Assembly: GCF_001641265.1 (NCBI RefSeq)
Contig: NW_020167528.1
Location: forward strand, 496,001-560,000
Source of the DNA: Pseudogymnoascus destructans
Taxonomy: Eukaryota; Ascomycota; Leotiomycetes; Thelebolales; Thelebolaceae
Length of the DNA stretch: 64,000 bases
Direction: 5' to 3'
Position numbers and translations under genes: made by a program. The notes below the pieces were generated by a model that did not search any database, had not been told where the DNA came from, and worked only from the letters and a program-made list of their open reading frames with translations. Shown here in pieces: positions 11,113-21,309 of this stretch; within the stretch, counting starts at the first letter, position 1, and each line of letters starts with the position of its first letter.

Positions 11113-12788
11113 CTATGCCAAAGCAATCCCAGCAAACGCGCATTCCCCCTCGTAGAGCTTCTGTTTTCCTGAGTCGTCGATGTTGAAATTATACACACTG
11201 CCCCCAAGGTCAGAGGCGTAGATGAATCCGTTGGCGACTTCGAGTTGTAACCCATCGCCTCATGCAGTCCTCCGAGGATTATTTGATACCCCAACTTCCG
11301 CTCCAACTCCGTCTCCCCCGCCCCTTTCTTGGCATCTCTCGCCACACTTGCGCATAGATCTGTTGGCTCGGGGAGTCCAGAGAAGAGGACCTCAATATCT
11401 GTCCGCGTCTCCGTCGTTTCGCCCCTCGGGATGTCTAGACTCGCGCGCATGATCCTCCCCTGGCCTCCCTTACTTGGGCCCTTTTGACTCCAATACACCA
11501 CCCGATGAACAGGGTCCACAGCGATCAGCCTTGTGGTCTGGGTGATTAAAATCCCCAACCTTAACCAAAGTCGTCAAATCCGACCCATCAGGTCTAAACC
11601 GCAGAACACGCATCCCCTCGCGATCAGAAACGTATAAATACCCATTCGTCATATCCGCTGTAATTTGTTTGGGTGTGTGCACCTCGCCGGCGGGGAGGAT
11701 TGTCGTCACATCCTCGCCGCGGGGGGTGCTGGAGCGGATCGAACCGGTGTTGGTGGAGGGCGGGCCCATGGAGGTCCAGTATATGCGATTCCCCAGCGTC
11801 GTCATCCCATCCGGCTGCGCCTCCGACCCCGCCAATGTCACCAGGGGGGATTTCCCATCAACAGACCCCTTCAAGACGCGCCCCGAGCTCATAGGCGCAG
11901 CGAGGTTAGTTAGGCCGAGATCGAGGATGTATAGCGTTTGAGCCGGGACTGGATCCGGTTGTGAGGGGTATAAGCCACCGGATGGAGATTTCTTGCCTAG
12001 TTTCCCCTTGTTGACGTACTCGTGCACCACGAAATCGCGGGCACTAGGGTTGAAGCCGCGTTCCTCAACATAGTGCCCCTCGATATGCGCGATGGTGTCG
12101 AGGCCGACTTGATCCATTAGTTTGCAGGGGCCGTCGGAGCTGCCGAACATATGCGTCCACACCCCGTCGATGTCTGATGGGGAGCCGACGCCTTCGGAGA
12201 AGACGGTGAGGCATTCGCGTTTAAGCCGCCCAGATTCTGTTAAACAAAAATCCTGTGGACTCCCTCTTGACGACTACAGGACTCATTTTTATCCTCGACA
12301 GTTCGGCGTGGAGGAATGGGAAGATTGCCGGGGCGGTGACGCCACAGGTCATGAGCTCGACGACGCGTTTGGCTGGGTCAACACTCGAGGCTGGTCCGCT
12401 GAGGGGACGGCGGGGATCATGGCGCTGGATTTGTAGGAGGAGTTGGTGGCTAGGATGCAATCCCATGGCGCTAAGGCGGCTAGCTCAGCGAAGATGGAGA
12501 TTTTGAGGGAGAATATCGGGGATCGGCTTCGATTACTAGCTAGGCATCTTTGACGGCTTTGGAGAGGGAGGAGAAGGCGTGGGCGGTGCCACGAACAACG
12601 GAGGGCTGGGTGGGGGAGGGGAGGGTGGTGCTGATGTAGGTGAGAGCGGCGGAGAGCTGGTCGGCCGAGGGGTCGCGGATGTGAACGTCGTGGCCGCCGG
12701 CGAGGCACATGAGGGCCATGCGCCGACCGAGGACGCCTGCGCCGAGGATGGCGGCGGGGCGGTTAGGGTTGGGGGGTCCAGAGGACAT
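11113..12788 (-). pseudogene. 3-hydroxyacyl-CoA dehydrogenase / six-bladed beta-propeller fusion, inactivated
   Basis: Minus-strand similarity runs from MSSGPPNPNRPAAILG at 12788 to the stop at 11113. The first half is a 3-hydroxyacyl-CoA dehydrogenase: Rossmann motif ILGAGVLGRRMALM, the LKISIFAELAALAPWDCI block, and a C-terminal block ending FLFNRIWAA. The second half is a YWTD/NHL-like propeller (IYWTSMGPPSTNTGSI, LYVSDREGMRVLRF, VVYWSQKGPSKGG, FIYASDLGG). Lesions include a TAG after KAVKDA (a Trp is expected), frame changes near 12530 and 12470, loss of 2 nt after NRIWAA (about 12225), a frameshift near 11540 and a TGA near 11260. At least five lesions make this a dead gene. Upstream bases 12789-12900 look like its former 5' UTR. 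Confidence 0.8.
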
Positions 12789-13552
12789 TTTTGTGGTTGT
12801 TGGGGAGGGGATTGAGGGTGCAGTATGAGAGATTGAGGATAGATGGTGAAAGATAAGAGTAAGATATCGGTGAACTCGAATTTATTTTTAACCCGAGCAA
12901 TAGGAGAAAGAGTAGCTTAGAGTATATTTAATTCAAAGCTTGCAGAGCAGGTTCATAGGGGGTCTATATATAAACCCGTACCAATGACCTGATCATAACC
13001 GCCCCCGACCATGCCGAGGTATCCAGCACAGCTCTACGGTGCTATCCTCACAAAATCCATCGGGGACACCTCTCCTATAAGCAAGAATCCCCTCGCCTCC
13101 CTCCTCAAAGCGGCACAGTCGGCAGACGGCATCCCGAACACCCCCCCAGTGGATCCCGCCGCTAGAAACCTCCTCAGCGGAAGCACCCGCGTCCGACGAG
13201 GCTTGGGAGCAAATGATATGACGAGGATTTTGCACGTCGGGCGGGGCTTAGAGCGGTTTTCTTAGCCTTATCAGGGAAGATTTTCTGCCAAGAGGCGGTG
13301 ATGTGCCGCGGCCAGTAGTGGGATTTGCCCCACTATGATGTCGAGGGTTAGGGTGGCGCTAGGCCTTTTTGGGGTTAGGGGGGTTTGGGGTGGGACCCTC
13401 TTTCCGGATCTCCATGATGACGCTAAAGGTGCCAAACAGCGATTTTGTTCTGTTATTTGGCTCGTTTACAGAGTATTTATAATAGTGCTTCTATTGCATT
13501 TTTTTGGCACTTATCTATAGTCTAGTAAATGTAAATTTATTAAGTTAACTTA
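12789..13552. other. gene-free flank of pogo element
   Basis: Holds the former leader of the dehydrogenase pseudogene and a patch (12993-13265) open on both strands for about 80 codons whose product I do not recognise; the GC-rich codon pattern suggests an old exon fragment, perhaps of the same dead locus. From 13440 the sequence becomes AT-rich up to the TA target site of the transposon at 13551-13552. Confidence 0.4.
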
Positions 13553-15406
13553 ACGTAACGTATGGGGTAGTCGGACATATGGGGTAGTCGGACAAAAAGT
13601 TTATTCTACTCTAGTTGACCGAGTCCTACGTGCCACACACTCCTCCAATTCCAATTCTGGGTCGCTTGAATCGTTCTCTACCTCTTCCTCTTCAACTTCC
13701 TCGTCTACTTCTTCAATTGGCCGTTTGCATGGCCTTCCACGTGGTCTTTTCTCGGTTGACTTCAACTCTGCCTCCCGGACAATTTTCAACACTTCCTCGG
13801 TACTGAATACAAATTCGCCTTGCAACTTAAGTCTCTTGCCCGTAGTTCTTTTCTTTCGTGTCTCAAGTATCTCTTTGTACTCTTTTACCTCCTTCCGAAG
13901 GATGCTGAGTTCAGCATTCTGACTTTCAACCAGCCTAGTCATTCTCTTGGCATAGCGTCGAGTTGGTGAAGCAGGAGAGTCACAAGTTGCCATACTTGAA
14001 TTAAATACTAAATTTGCATGCCTTAGTTCAGTTCCATCTGGAGGAGAACTTCGGAGTATTGAGAGATCCAGAGTAGTGATATTGGTTGAGTTTTGAGGAG
14101 TGCGAGGTGGTTCGGTTGGTGGAAGTGGAAGGTTAGCCAGAACTCTTTCTGGGAGAAAGGGTATTAAACCTGCTGCCCTCCACCCACTTCTAATGTTTTG
14201 AGGTATAAGACCCTTCTCTCGAATACACCGGAAGATTTCAACCCAGTGGGAGCGCTGGATTCGCTTTATTCCTGCTCGAGTATACCGATCTACTTCCTGA
14301 GCATGAAATCGCTTAAGAGGTCCATACACCCCAACATCAAGTGGTTGGAGTAGATGAGAGCAATGAGGCGGTAGAATAAGAAGGTCGATGTCATTCTCAA
14401 TGCACAGTGCAATCATATCGCCAGTAATGTGACTAGAATGGCCATCCATAATCAACATTCGCGGGTGATTTCCAGACTTTTTGCGTGACTCAGGCTCAAA
14501 TACCTTCCGCAACCACTCAAATCCATGACTGTTTGAAGTCCAGCCACTATTACTTGTTGAGAAGTGCCAGTTTGTAGGGGTGTCCTTTGGAATCCAACTT
14601 GAATTGGTATTCTTAGCCTTGAATATAATCATAGGTGGTAAAGCACCACCGTCTGCATCAATGCATTCAAGTACAGTTATCCACTCCTGCTTCCCAGCTG
14701 TGACCTTCCAATTGGATTTCAAGGTAGAATCAACAATTATTCGCGTGGATTGAGTCTCTCCAACTGCAAAACCTGTCTCATCCATATTATAGATGTTGCA
14801 TGGCTTGTACTTTCGCTCTTCAATTCGTGCTTTAAACGCGTCAAACCAAGCTGAAATCTTTATAGGAGTGGCTTCTTTATGTCGTGCAGACTCTAGTTGT
14901 CTTGAGTAGACCCCTTTAAAGTTTGGATGTCGTTTTAAGAATCTATAGATCCATTCATGGCCTATGGGGGTAGGATTGGTCCGAAGAGTGGTTTGAGAAG
15001 ACGTGATTTGGACGCGTCGTACGCGAATTTCTTCAGCCATTTCCTTGATCAACATAGGAGTTGCAGGAAAACCCGTGGCAGTGAGACGTGTAATCCATCG
15101 TGCTAGTGTATTTTCTTCTGCATTTGAGAGAGCTTGTTCAATTTCGTGAGCTACAGCACGCGTTTTCTTCCCAGACATCCTATCAGCAAGAGTTGACTTA
15201 GGAACTTCGAATTGGTCTGCAGCAAGTCTAATTGATTTGAATTCCTTCAATTGGAGCGCAATGACAGCCTTTTGGATGTTGTCGTCAATCTGAGCACGAC
15301 TGTATGGTTGTGGGATGTTCATGGTGGAAGGTATGAAGGTTCTGAGTTGGTAGTCGGGCATTTTTGTCCGACTACCCCATATGTCCGACTACCCCATACG
15401 TTACGT
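13553..15406 (-). mobile_element. intact pogo/Fot1-like DNA transposon, 1854 bp
   Basis: The ends are perfect 46-bp inverted repeats (13553-13598 and 15361-15406) flanked by TA on both sides (13551-13552, 15407-15408), the usual target duplication of this superfamily. Each inverted repeat itself contains two direct copies of ATGGGGTAGTCGGACA, probably the transposase-binding sites. The open reading frame fills nearly the whole interior, and no decay is visible, so the element is likely recent and potentially active. Confidence 0.95.
13601..15361 (-). CDS. pogo/Fot1-like transposase, full length
   Basis: A single 586-residue frame without introns. The ATG at 15361 overlaps the inverted repeat by one base; Met14 (MNIPQPYSRAQ) is an alternative start. 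A psq-type helix-turn-helix (about 25-65) and a CENP-B-like DNA-binding domain (about 85-160, FLKRHPNFKGVY) precede the DDE catalytic domain. Its acidic residues are in YNMDETGFAVG, LIMDGHSSH and LLQPLDVGVYGPLK. The C-terminal part has a predicted coiled coil (ESQNAELSILRKEVKEYKEI) and an AT-hook-like KRPRGRPCKRP before a very acidic tail. All catalytic residues are present, so the protein should be competent to cut at the element's TIRs. Confidence 0.95.
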   Translation of the reverse strand: MPDYQLRTFIPSTMNIPQPYSRAQIDDNIQKAVIALQLKEFKSIRLAADQFEVPKSTLADRMSGKKTRAVAHEIEQALSNAEENTLARWITRLTATGFPATPMLIKEMAEEIRVRRVQITSSQTTLRTNPTPIGHEWIYRFLKRHPNFKGVYSRQLESARHKEATPIKISAWFDAFKARIEERKYKPCNIYNMDETGFAVGETQSTRIIVDSTLKSNWKVTAGKQEWITVLECIDADGGALPPMIIFKAKNTNSSWIPKDTPTNWHFSTSNSGWTSNSHGFEWLRKVFEPESRKKSGNHPRMLIMDGHSSHITGDMIALCIENDIDLLILPPHCSHLLQPLDVGVYGPLKRFHAQEVDRYTRAGIKRIQRSHWVEIFRCIREKGLIPQNIRSGWRAAGLIPFLPERVLANLPLPPTEPPRTPQNSTNITTLDLSILRSSPPDGTELRHANLVFNSSMATCDSPASPTRRYAKRMTRLVESQNAELSILRKEVKEYKEILETRKKRTTGKRLKLQGEFVFSTEEVLKIVREAELKSTEKRPRGRPCKRPIEEVDEEVEEEEVENDSSDPELELEECVARRTRSTRVE

Positions 15407-15461
15407 TACATCTTAATTATATTTATATCTAGGGTTAGAAACTTGAGTATACTTACAAGTA

Positions 15462-15825
15462 CAGTAGAGTCTTGATAAGACGATAATTCAATTAGACGAT
15501 ATATTCAATAATGCAATATTTTTCTCGGAACCGATTGATTTTACATACAATATATGATATTCACGATATCGCTCATCGTGATACCTTTCTGCAATCTGTA
15601 CTATAATATATGATATTTTTGAAGCCTTTAATACTCAATATGCCACGAAAACAACGAATCCACATACACCAGCAACAAGCCCTACATGCGTGGGCCTTTA
15701 AACAAACTCCTCGACCTTCTCAAAAAGCCTGTATTACATGGTTCTATGATAATTACAGCCAACGAATAGGACAGTCCACTGTCTCTGAGTCTCTCTCAGC
15801 TCATTTCGAGTCTATTGACAACTCT
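15462..15825 (+). pseudogene. 5' end and N-terminal exon of a Tigger/pogo-like relic
   Basis: TA at 15460-15461 is followed by CAGTAGAGTCTTGATAAGACG, a typical Tigger/pogo inverted-repeat end. The ATG at 15640 opens MPRKQRIHIHQQQALHAW and a helix-turn-helix, QSTVSESLSAHFESIDNS. The frame runs into ACTCT (15821-15825), where an LTR-like repeat begins. The next part of the same gene lies inverted at 17095-17548. Joining the two after removing one ACTCT copy keeps the frame (SIDNS then ESPGQSARIRTRNWPDLE). Confidence 0.75.
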
Positions 15826-17094
15826 TGTAAGGATACAGGGCACCCAGTGTCATACTGACATTCGTTGCACTCAGTTTGCTATCAAACTCAAGAGCAAACT
15901 TAGAAATCTCCTCCTCAAACCTACAAGTCACTATACATATTTTGGCTTGTCACACCAACAACAAGAGCAATACTACTCAACGATTGCTACAACCCTCTAT
16001 GATTCATTACATGTCATTGCTCCTTAGTTACTGGGCCGATATGACCACATAGCATATCTCTACAACCCTCTATGATTCATTACATGACATCACTCCTTAG
16101 TTACTGGGCTAATACTACACATGACATATCTCTATCAACTAGAGGCCTAGGAACATGAACGATAGCTCCAAAAGTTTCTACAACCATCTATGATTCATTA
16201 CACGTCATCGCTCCTTAGTTACCCACAAGATTGGTTAAGTTATGACATAATTTATCTATAGGGGTACTCTGACCTTGGACCTCCTTTCACTTCCTATAGG
16301 CTAGGAACCTAGGAGATGGTTCTGTGGGATTCTCTTACATCGACTACAGTTACCAAGCCTGGTTAGTCATGGAAAGTCATGGAAAATGAGAGAACTACAC
16401 TCCTTTAGCATAAATAGGATTGCCCTTTCCTTAAGAAAGGGCAAGCAGACAATACAGTAAATCGACTATCACATACTTCCACGTCTTTTCCAAGCTTCCA
16501 AGCATTGATCTTGTTACTTCTTGTTTCTGAAAAGTCAGTGAGGTGCTAACCTCTGACTTATCCCTGAGTTCTCAGACTCAACATTTGTTACAACTTGTCT
16601 AAACCACTCCACTACATCATACACCTGATTGCTGCGTTGTGGAATAGTCTAAGCTACGACCCTTTGGCTCTTTTTCCTAAGACAGTGAGTTGTTTCCTTG
16701 GGTGGCTAGATTCTCACATCTGGTGCACCCACCATTACACCCAGCTCACAGTAATAGCATATGAGAGTGCGGGTCGGAGGCTAAACGGATGCTATCCTAT
16801 AGGTCTACTAACGAAGGATACAAAAAAGATGAAGAGAGGAACCCCCGTTGGGTCAATCTCCTTAAGTACCTGAAATGGGTCTGACTCAGCTAACCTGCCT
16901 TCACTCTCACCATGTGACCATAACTTGTCCGACTCAGATACCTTCCGTCACTGAGGGAGAGGGACCCCGTTGGGTCAATCCCCTTAAGTACCCGAAACGG
17001 GTCCGACTCGGCTAACCTGCCTTAACTCTTATCATGTGACCATAACCTGCCCGACTCAGATCCTTTCCGTCACTGAGGGACAGGCATCCTTACA
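15826..17094 (+). repeat. LTR-like repeat copy A, 1269 bp, left arm of inverted pair
   Basis: Starts TGTAAGGATACAGG and ends GGCATCCTTACA, the short inverted ends expected of a solo LTR. ACTCT stands before it and, after undoing the inversion described in the findings, after it as well. Inside are three related blocks containing TATGATTCATTACA, a TATA-like GCATAAATAGG near 16410, and a 122-bp tandem duplication at about 16840-17080 containing TTGGGTCAATC and GTCACTGAGGGA. Bases 15848-17079 pair with 17565-18796 in reverse orientation without length change. The 92-residue frame found in both arms has no recognisable product. Confidence 0.75.
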
Positions 17095-17548
17095 CATTTG
17101 TAGCAAAATTGAGAGATAGACGAGCCTTGTCCTTCTTTAAACCAGGCGTAGTTGTGTAGCAAGTCCATGAGAAGGTGTCATCCTCCAATAGAGTGCAGCC
17201 TCATCCATATTGTATATATCCTCATCATTATATTCACTAGCAATTGTACGTAGGCCTTTCATTTCATCTTCTGCAGTCTCAGGAACAGAGCCAAGCTCTC
17301 CGTGTCGACGGTAATCCTGAATATGATGTCGCTGTTTGAACTTTTGAAGCCAGCCGACACTAAACTCAGGGCAAGGACGTTGTGAATATTGAGGCAATTG
17401 ACACCAGATTTGTTGAGCCTTCTGCTGTAAGAGTTCTCCACTGTTACGCCTCCCTGTTCGATTCGGAGTTGCCAATTGAATAGAACTGCCTCAAGATCTG
17501 GCCAGTTTCTGGTTCGTATGCGCGCTGACTGTCCAGGGCTCTCAGAGT
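17095..17548 (-). pseudogene. inverted middle segment of the Tigger/pogo-like relic
   Basis: The minus strand encodes ESPGQSARIRTRNWPDLE, GELLQQKAQQIWCQLPQYS, FSVGWLQKFKQRHHIQDY and IYNMDEAALYWRM, then PGLKKDKARLSLNFATN: CENP-B-like DNA-binding domain followed by the first DDE motif. Two frameshifts (near 17465 and 17138) kill it. It is bounded on both sides by inverted copies of the same LTR-like repeat, and its start carries AGAGT (reverse of ACTCT) at 17544-17548. The C-terminal half of the transposase is not present in the window near here. Confidence 0.75.
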
Positions 17549-18796
17549 TGTAAGGATGCCTCTGCCCTCAGTGACGGAAAGGATCTGAGTCGGGCAGGTT
17601 ATGGTCACATGATAAGAGTTAAGGCAGGTTAGCCGAGTCGGACCCGTTTCGGGTACTTAAGGGGATTGACCCAACGGGGTCCCTCTCCCTCAGTGACGGA
17701 AGGTATCTGAGTCGGACAAGTTATGGTCACATGGTGAGAGTGAAGGCAGGTTAGCTGAGTCAGACCCATTTCAGGTACTTAAGGAGATTGACCCAACGGG
17801 GGTTCCTCTCTTCATCTTTTTTGTATCCTTCGTTAGTAGACCTATAGGATAGCATCCGTTTAGCCTCCGACCCGCACTCTCATATGCTATTACTGTGAGC
17901 TGGGTGTAATGGTGGGTGCACCAGATGTGAGAATCTAGCCACCCAAGGAAACAACTCACTGTCTTAGGAAAAAGAGCCAAAGGGTCGTAGCTTAGACTAT
18001 TCCACAACGCAGCAATCAGGTGTATGATGTAGTGGAGTGGTTTAGACAAGTTGTAACAAATGTTGAGTCTGAGAACTCAGGGATAAGTCAGAGGTTAGCA
18101 CCTCACTGACTTTTCAGAAACAAGAAGTAACAAGATCAATGCTTGGAAGCTTGGAAAAGACGTGGAAGTATGTGATAGTCGATTTACTGTATTGTCTGCT
18201 TGCCCTTTCTTAAGGAAAGGGCAATCCTATTTATGCTAAAGGAGTGTAGTTCTCTCATTTTCCATGACTTTCCATGACTAACCAGGCTTGGTAACTGTAG
18301 TCGATGTAAGAGAATCCCACAGAACCATCTCCTAGGTTCCTAGCCTATAGGAAGTGAAAGGAGGTCCAAGGTCAGAGTACCCCTATAGATAAATTATGTC
18401 ATAACTTAACCAATCTTGTGGGTAACTAAGGAGCGATGACGTGTAATGAATCATAGATGGTTGTAGAAACTTTTGGAGCTATCGTTCATGTTCCTAGGCC
18501 TCTAGTTGATAGAGATATGTCATGTGTAGTATTAGCCCAGTAACTAAGGAGTGATGTCATGTAATGAATCATAGAGGGTTGTAGAGATATGCTATGTGGT
18601 CATATCGGCCCAGTAACTAAGGAGCAATGACATGTAATGAATCATAGAGGGTTGTAGCAATCGTTGAGTAGTATTGCTCTTGTTGTTGGTGTGACAAGCC
18701 AAAATATGTATAGTGACTTGTAGGTTTGAGGAGGAGATTTCTAAGTTTGCTCTTGAGTTTGATAGCAAACTGAGTGCAACGAATGTCAGTATGACA
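17549..18796 (-). repeat. LTR-like repeat copy B, right arm of inverted pair
   Basis: Reverse complement of copy A. The inner end TGTAAGGATGCC matches copy A's 3' end, and coordinates sum to 34644 throughout (for example 16595+18049 and 16873+17771), so no indel separates the arms from 15848-17079 and 17565-18796. Every stretch I compared was identical. The outer end lacks the 22 bp that complete copy A and instead joins unrelated sequence at 18797. Confidence 0.8.
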
Positions 18797-19079
18797 TCAA
18801 GCTCTTTCATATCAGTACCGATACACACCCGAGGCAATATGTCGAAAAAGCCGACATCAAACATACCCCAAGACAACAATGGTCAACTGCCCAGAATGAC
18901 TACCAGACAAACCACTGCTGCAGCTACGACCGCTGTGCCATCCGAAGACATCCCGAGTCGAATGGCCCACCTCGAAGCACAGATACAGGAGGTCAAGGAT
19001 CTAGTAGTTACCCTGACGGCAGAATCTAGATAGTTAATGGATAGCTTAACTATCTAATATCCACTAACATGCATGTATA
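18797..19079 (+). other. unrecognised short frame, possibly gag N-terminus
   Basis: An ATG at 18839 opens 64 codons starting MSKKPTSNIPQDNNGQ and ending with a coiled-coil-like stretch, SRMAHLEAQIQEVKDLV, before a stop at 19031-19033. Its place just outside an LTR-like repeat and its Thr/Gln-rich plus coiled-coil pattern would suit the start of a retrotransposon gag, but there is no zinc knuckle or protease to confirm it. The remaining bases are AT-rich flank of the next pogo element. Confidence 0.3.
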
Positions 19080-20913
19080 ACGAAAGTGCCAAACAAGCGA
19101 AAGTGCCAAAATATCGCGACTACCCCATAAGAATTGCGATAAATCCACCACAACAATATAAATTAATTAAAACTACTCGGAGTCCTCTTCCTCAGACCTG
19201 TCTATTACAATCTGACAAGTGCGCGCATTGTGTCCAGTCTCACCACACTTGCCACAGCGACGTGCATGGGTTTCTTCCCTTGGCTTCCGACCACTACTTG
19301 CCCTTATTTCTTGCTCTACTTGCTGCACAACGTCCCTCTCGTCCTGTAGCTCCTGTGCTACCTGTTGACTAAGTGATCCTCCTTGCTGTAGTCGTGTTTT
19401 TTTAGCTCTCCGGCGCTTGCTTAGCACTTCATTTGCCTGTCGCAGGTTTTGGTTCTCTGCTTTTAACAATGCTAATTGATGCATTATTTGCGATGCACCC
19501 TTTGTAAACTGGTCAACAGCTGCATAGATTGAGGTTGGAGAGCTATTTTGATGATGCGCAATTCGATTTTTAATGAAAGTAGACTGTGATACAGCTTCAG
19601 TTGGGTTATTTGGTGCCTGAGAAACCCATGGTTGAGCGGTGTTTGGGCGAGAGGTTGGAGGTGTTGGCGTCTTAAACCTAAGGTCAAGTGTAGATATTAC
19701 ACTCTTAGGGCTAAATGGAAGAAGCCCAGCACCTCGGAACCCTCCCTGAATATTGCTTTCTGTCATTGCAATGTTAAATTCAGCGTGGAAGGCAGGAAAG
19801 AAGTCATCCTTAGTAATGTGAATAATATGAGCCCGCATCATATCTTCAATTTGCCGACCGTAAGCTCTCTTTAATGGGCCAAAACAGCCAACATCAAGTG
19901 GTTAGAGTATATGGGAAGAGTGAGCAGGCATACAAAGCGTAATAATGTTGTGTTCTTTGCAGTACTCCTCAAACTTGTCTGAGTGGTGGCTCTCATGACC
20001 ATCAAGGACTAACAAGCGATAACCACCAACACTCCGGGGCTTTGTGTGCTTCTCAAAATGCTGAATCCAATCCATACCTCTCTCATTTGTAGTCCAGCCA
20101 TTTGCAGTAACAGCGATTACCCAATCTGCTGGAAATCCGCTATTCTCATACCAAGATGCAAGGTGGTTTTTACCTGCCACAATGACAAATGGCGGCACTG
20201 CCCAACCTTGAGAACTAATGCCTTGGATTACTGTAACCCATTCCCGATTGCCAGGCTGCACCTTTTTTGCCTTTGCCCGCCCATCTGAGCTCGTTACTAC
20301 CGTTGCGCTTGAGATGACGCCCATCATAAACCCAGTCTCATCAAAGTTGTAGATATCTGCATTGTTGATGCCATACTTTAGAATTGTGTTCCATACAAGC
20401 TCAAACCAGCCACGAATGACTTCTGGATCTTCGCACTTAGCCCTCTGGTAGTCGTATTTTCGCTGGAAGCATGTCCGGAGCTCTACATGGCGCTTAACAA
20501 AGTTTGAAGCCCAACGTGACCCGACGCGTGGTGCGTCGCGTGTTGCAAGTAGTCGATTTGCCATATCTTCAACAATAGACAACTGAGGAGGGAACCCTTT
20601 AGCAGCTAAGTCAAGTATATACTGAACAAGAACTGATTCCTCTAGGTTACTTAATTTCCGTAAGTTGGCTTGGATATCGCGTCGTGAAGGTACACCTTGT
20701 AAACGGTGACGTAGCTTGCGGTGGTCTACGGAATAGATCCTAGCTGCAACTCGAAGGCGCAAATTTGGGTCGCTTTGCATAGCTTGGATAGCTAGCACTA
20801 ATTTGCTTTCATCATTTTTATGGCGCATGTTTTGTTGTGGAGGAATTTAACATTTAGTTGGGGGGGTTGGTCGCCGCATGATTTTGGCACTTTCGCTTGT
20901 TTGGCACTTTCGT
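19080..20913 (-). mobile_element. pogo-like DNA transposon, 1834 bp, near intact
   Basis: Perfect 33-bp inverted repeats (19080-19112 and 20881-20913) flanked by TA (19078-19079, 20914-20915). Each repeat contains CGAAAGTGCCAAA twice, the same doubled-motif design as the 13553 element with a different sequence. Flanks GCATGTA and TACATGC show that the target was itself a small palindrome. Confidence 0.93.
19173..20828 (-). pseudogene. pogo-like transposase with one nonsense codon and C-terminal zinc knuckle
   Basis: From ATG 20828 the frame covers 551 codons to the stop at 19173 with a single interruption: a TAA where LQPLDV needs CAA (near 19902). Psq-type helix-turn-helix (about 10-50), CENP-B-like domain (about 60-125) and DDE residues in YNFDETGFMMG, LVLDGHESHH and the broken SSHIL-stop-PLDVGCFGPLK are all recognisable. 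The C terminus has a coiled coil and a CCHC zinc knuckle, CGKCGETGHNARTC, known in some fungal pogo transposases and likely to bind nucleic acid. One C-to-T change separates it from a full protein, so it is a very young pseudogene. Confidence 0.9.
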
Positions 20914-20915
20914 TA

Positions 20916-21309
20916 TACATGCACGTTAGTTTTTACAACTATCTACTAGCCTAGTCACGCTAACGGCATAATGGCATAAGCAGCATAGTAGGGGGGGGGA
21001 CTCATTAACAACACTAAGAAATCAATTATTACTACTCTAATATTCTACTACAATGCAGTCATGTTCCTCCTCTAAGTCCTCCTTAATATTTCCTCATTAT
21101 CTTGCTTAATTACAACATTGTTTGTAGCTCTACTACTCATTCTTGTTGCTCTCCTTTAAGTCGCTTCCTTAGCTGCTACAACTTGCAACTGCAATTCCTC
21201 TGTAGAAATGTGAAATTGACCCTTTAAAATTGCCTGTTTACCTTTCTGCTATGTCCTCTGTGTCTGTATTATCACTCGTAGATTGTCTGCGTCACGTTGT
21301 TGTAGAAAG
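20916..21309. other. AT-rich flank without gene
   Basis: Short flank between two transposons with a G run at 20992-20999 and CTA/TTA-rich, RIP-like composition. It probably belongs to the decayed element at 21310-23007. Confidence 0.4.

Noticed and set aside
16595..18049. Identical 92-residue frames in both inverted arms
   Set aside because: They are one non-coding LTR-like sequence present twice; no start context or recognisable product.
15848..18796. Foldback (MITE-like) transposon
   Set aside because: The centre is a transposase segment whose flanks rejoin with an LTR-type 5-bp duplication, so two LTR-like copies plus inversion explain it better.
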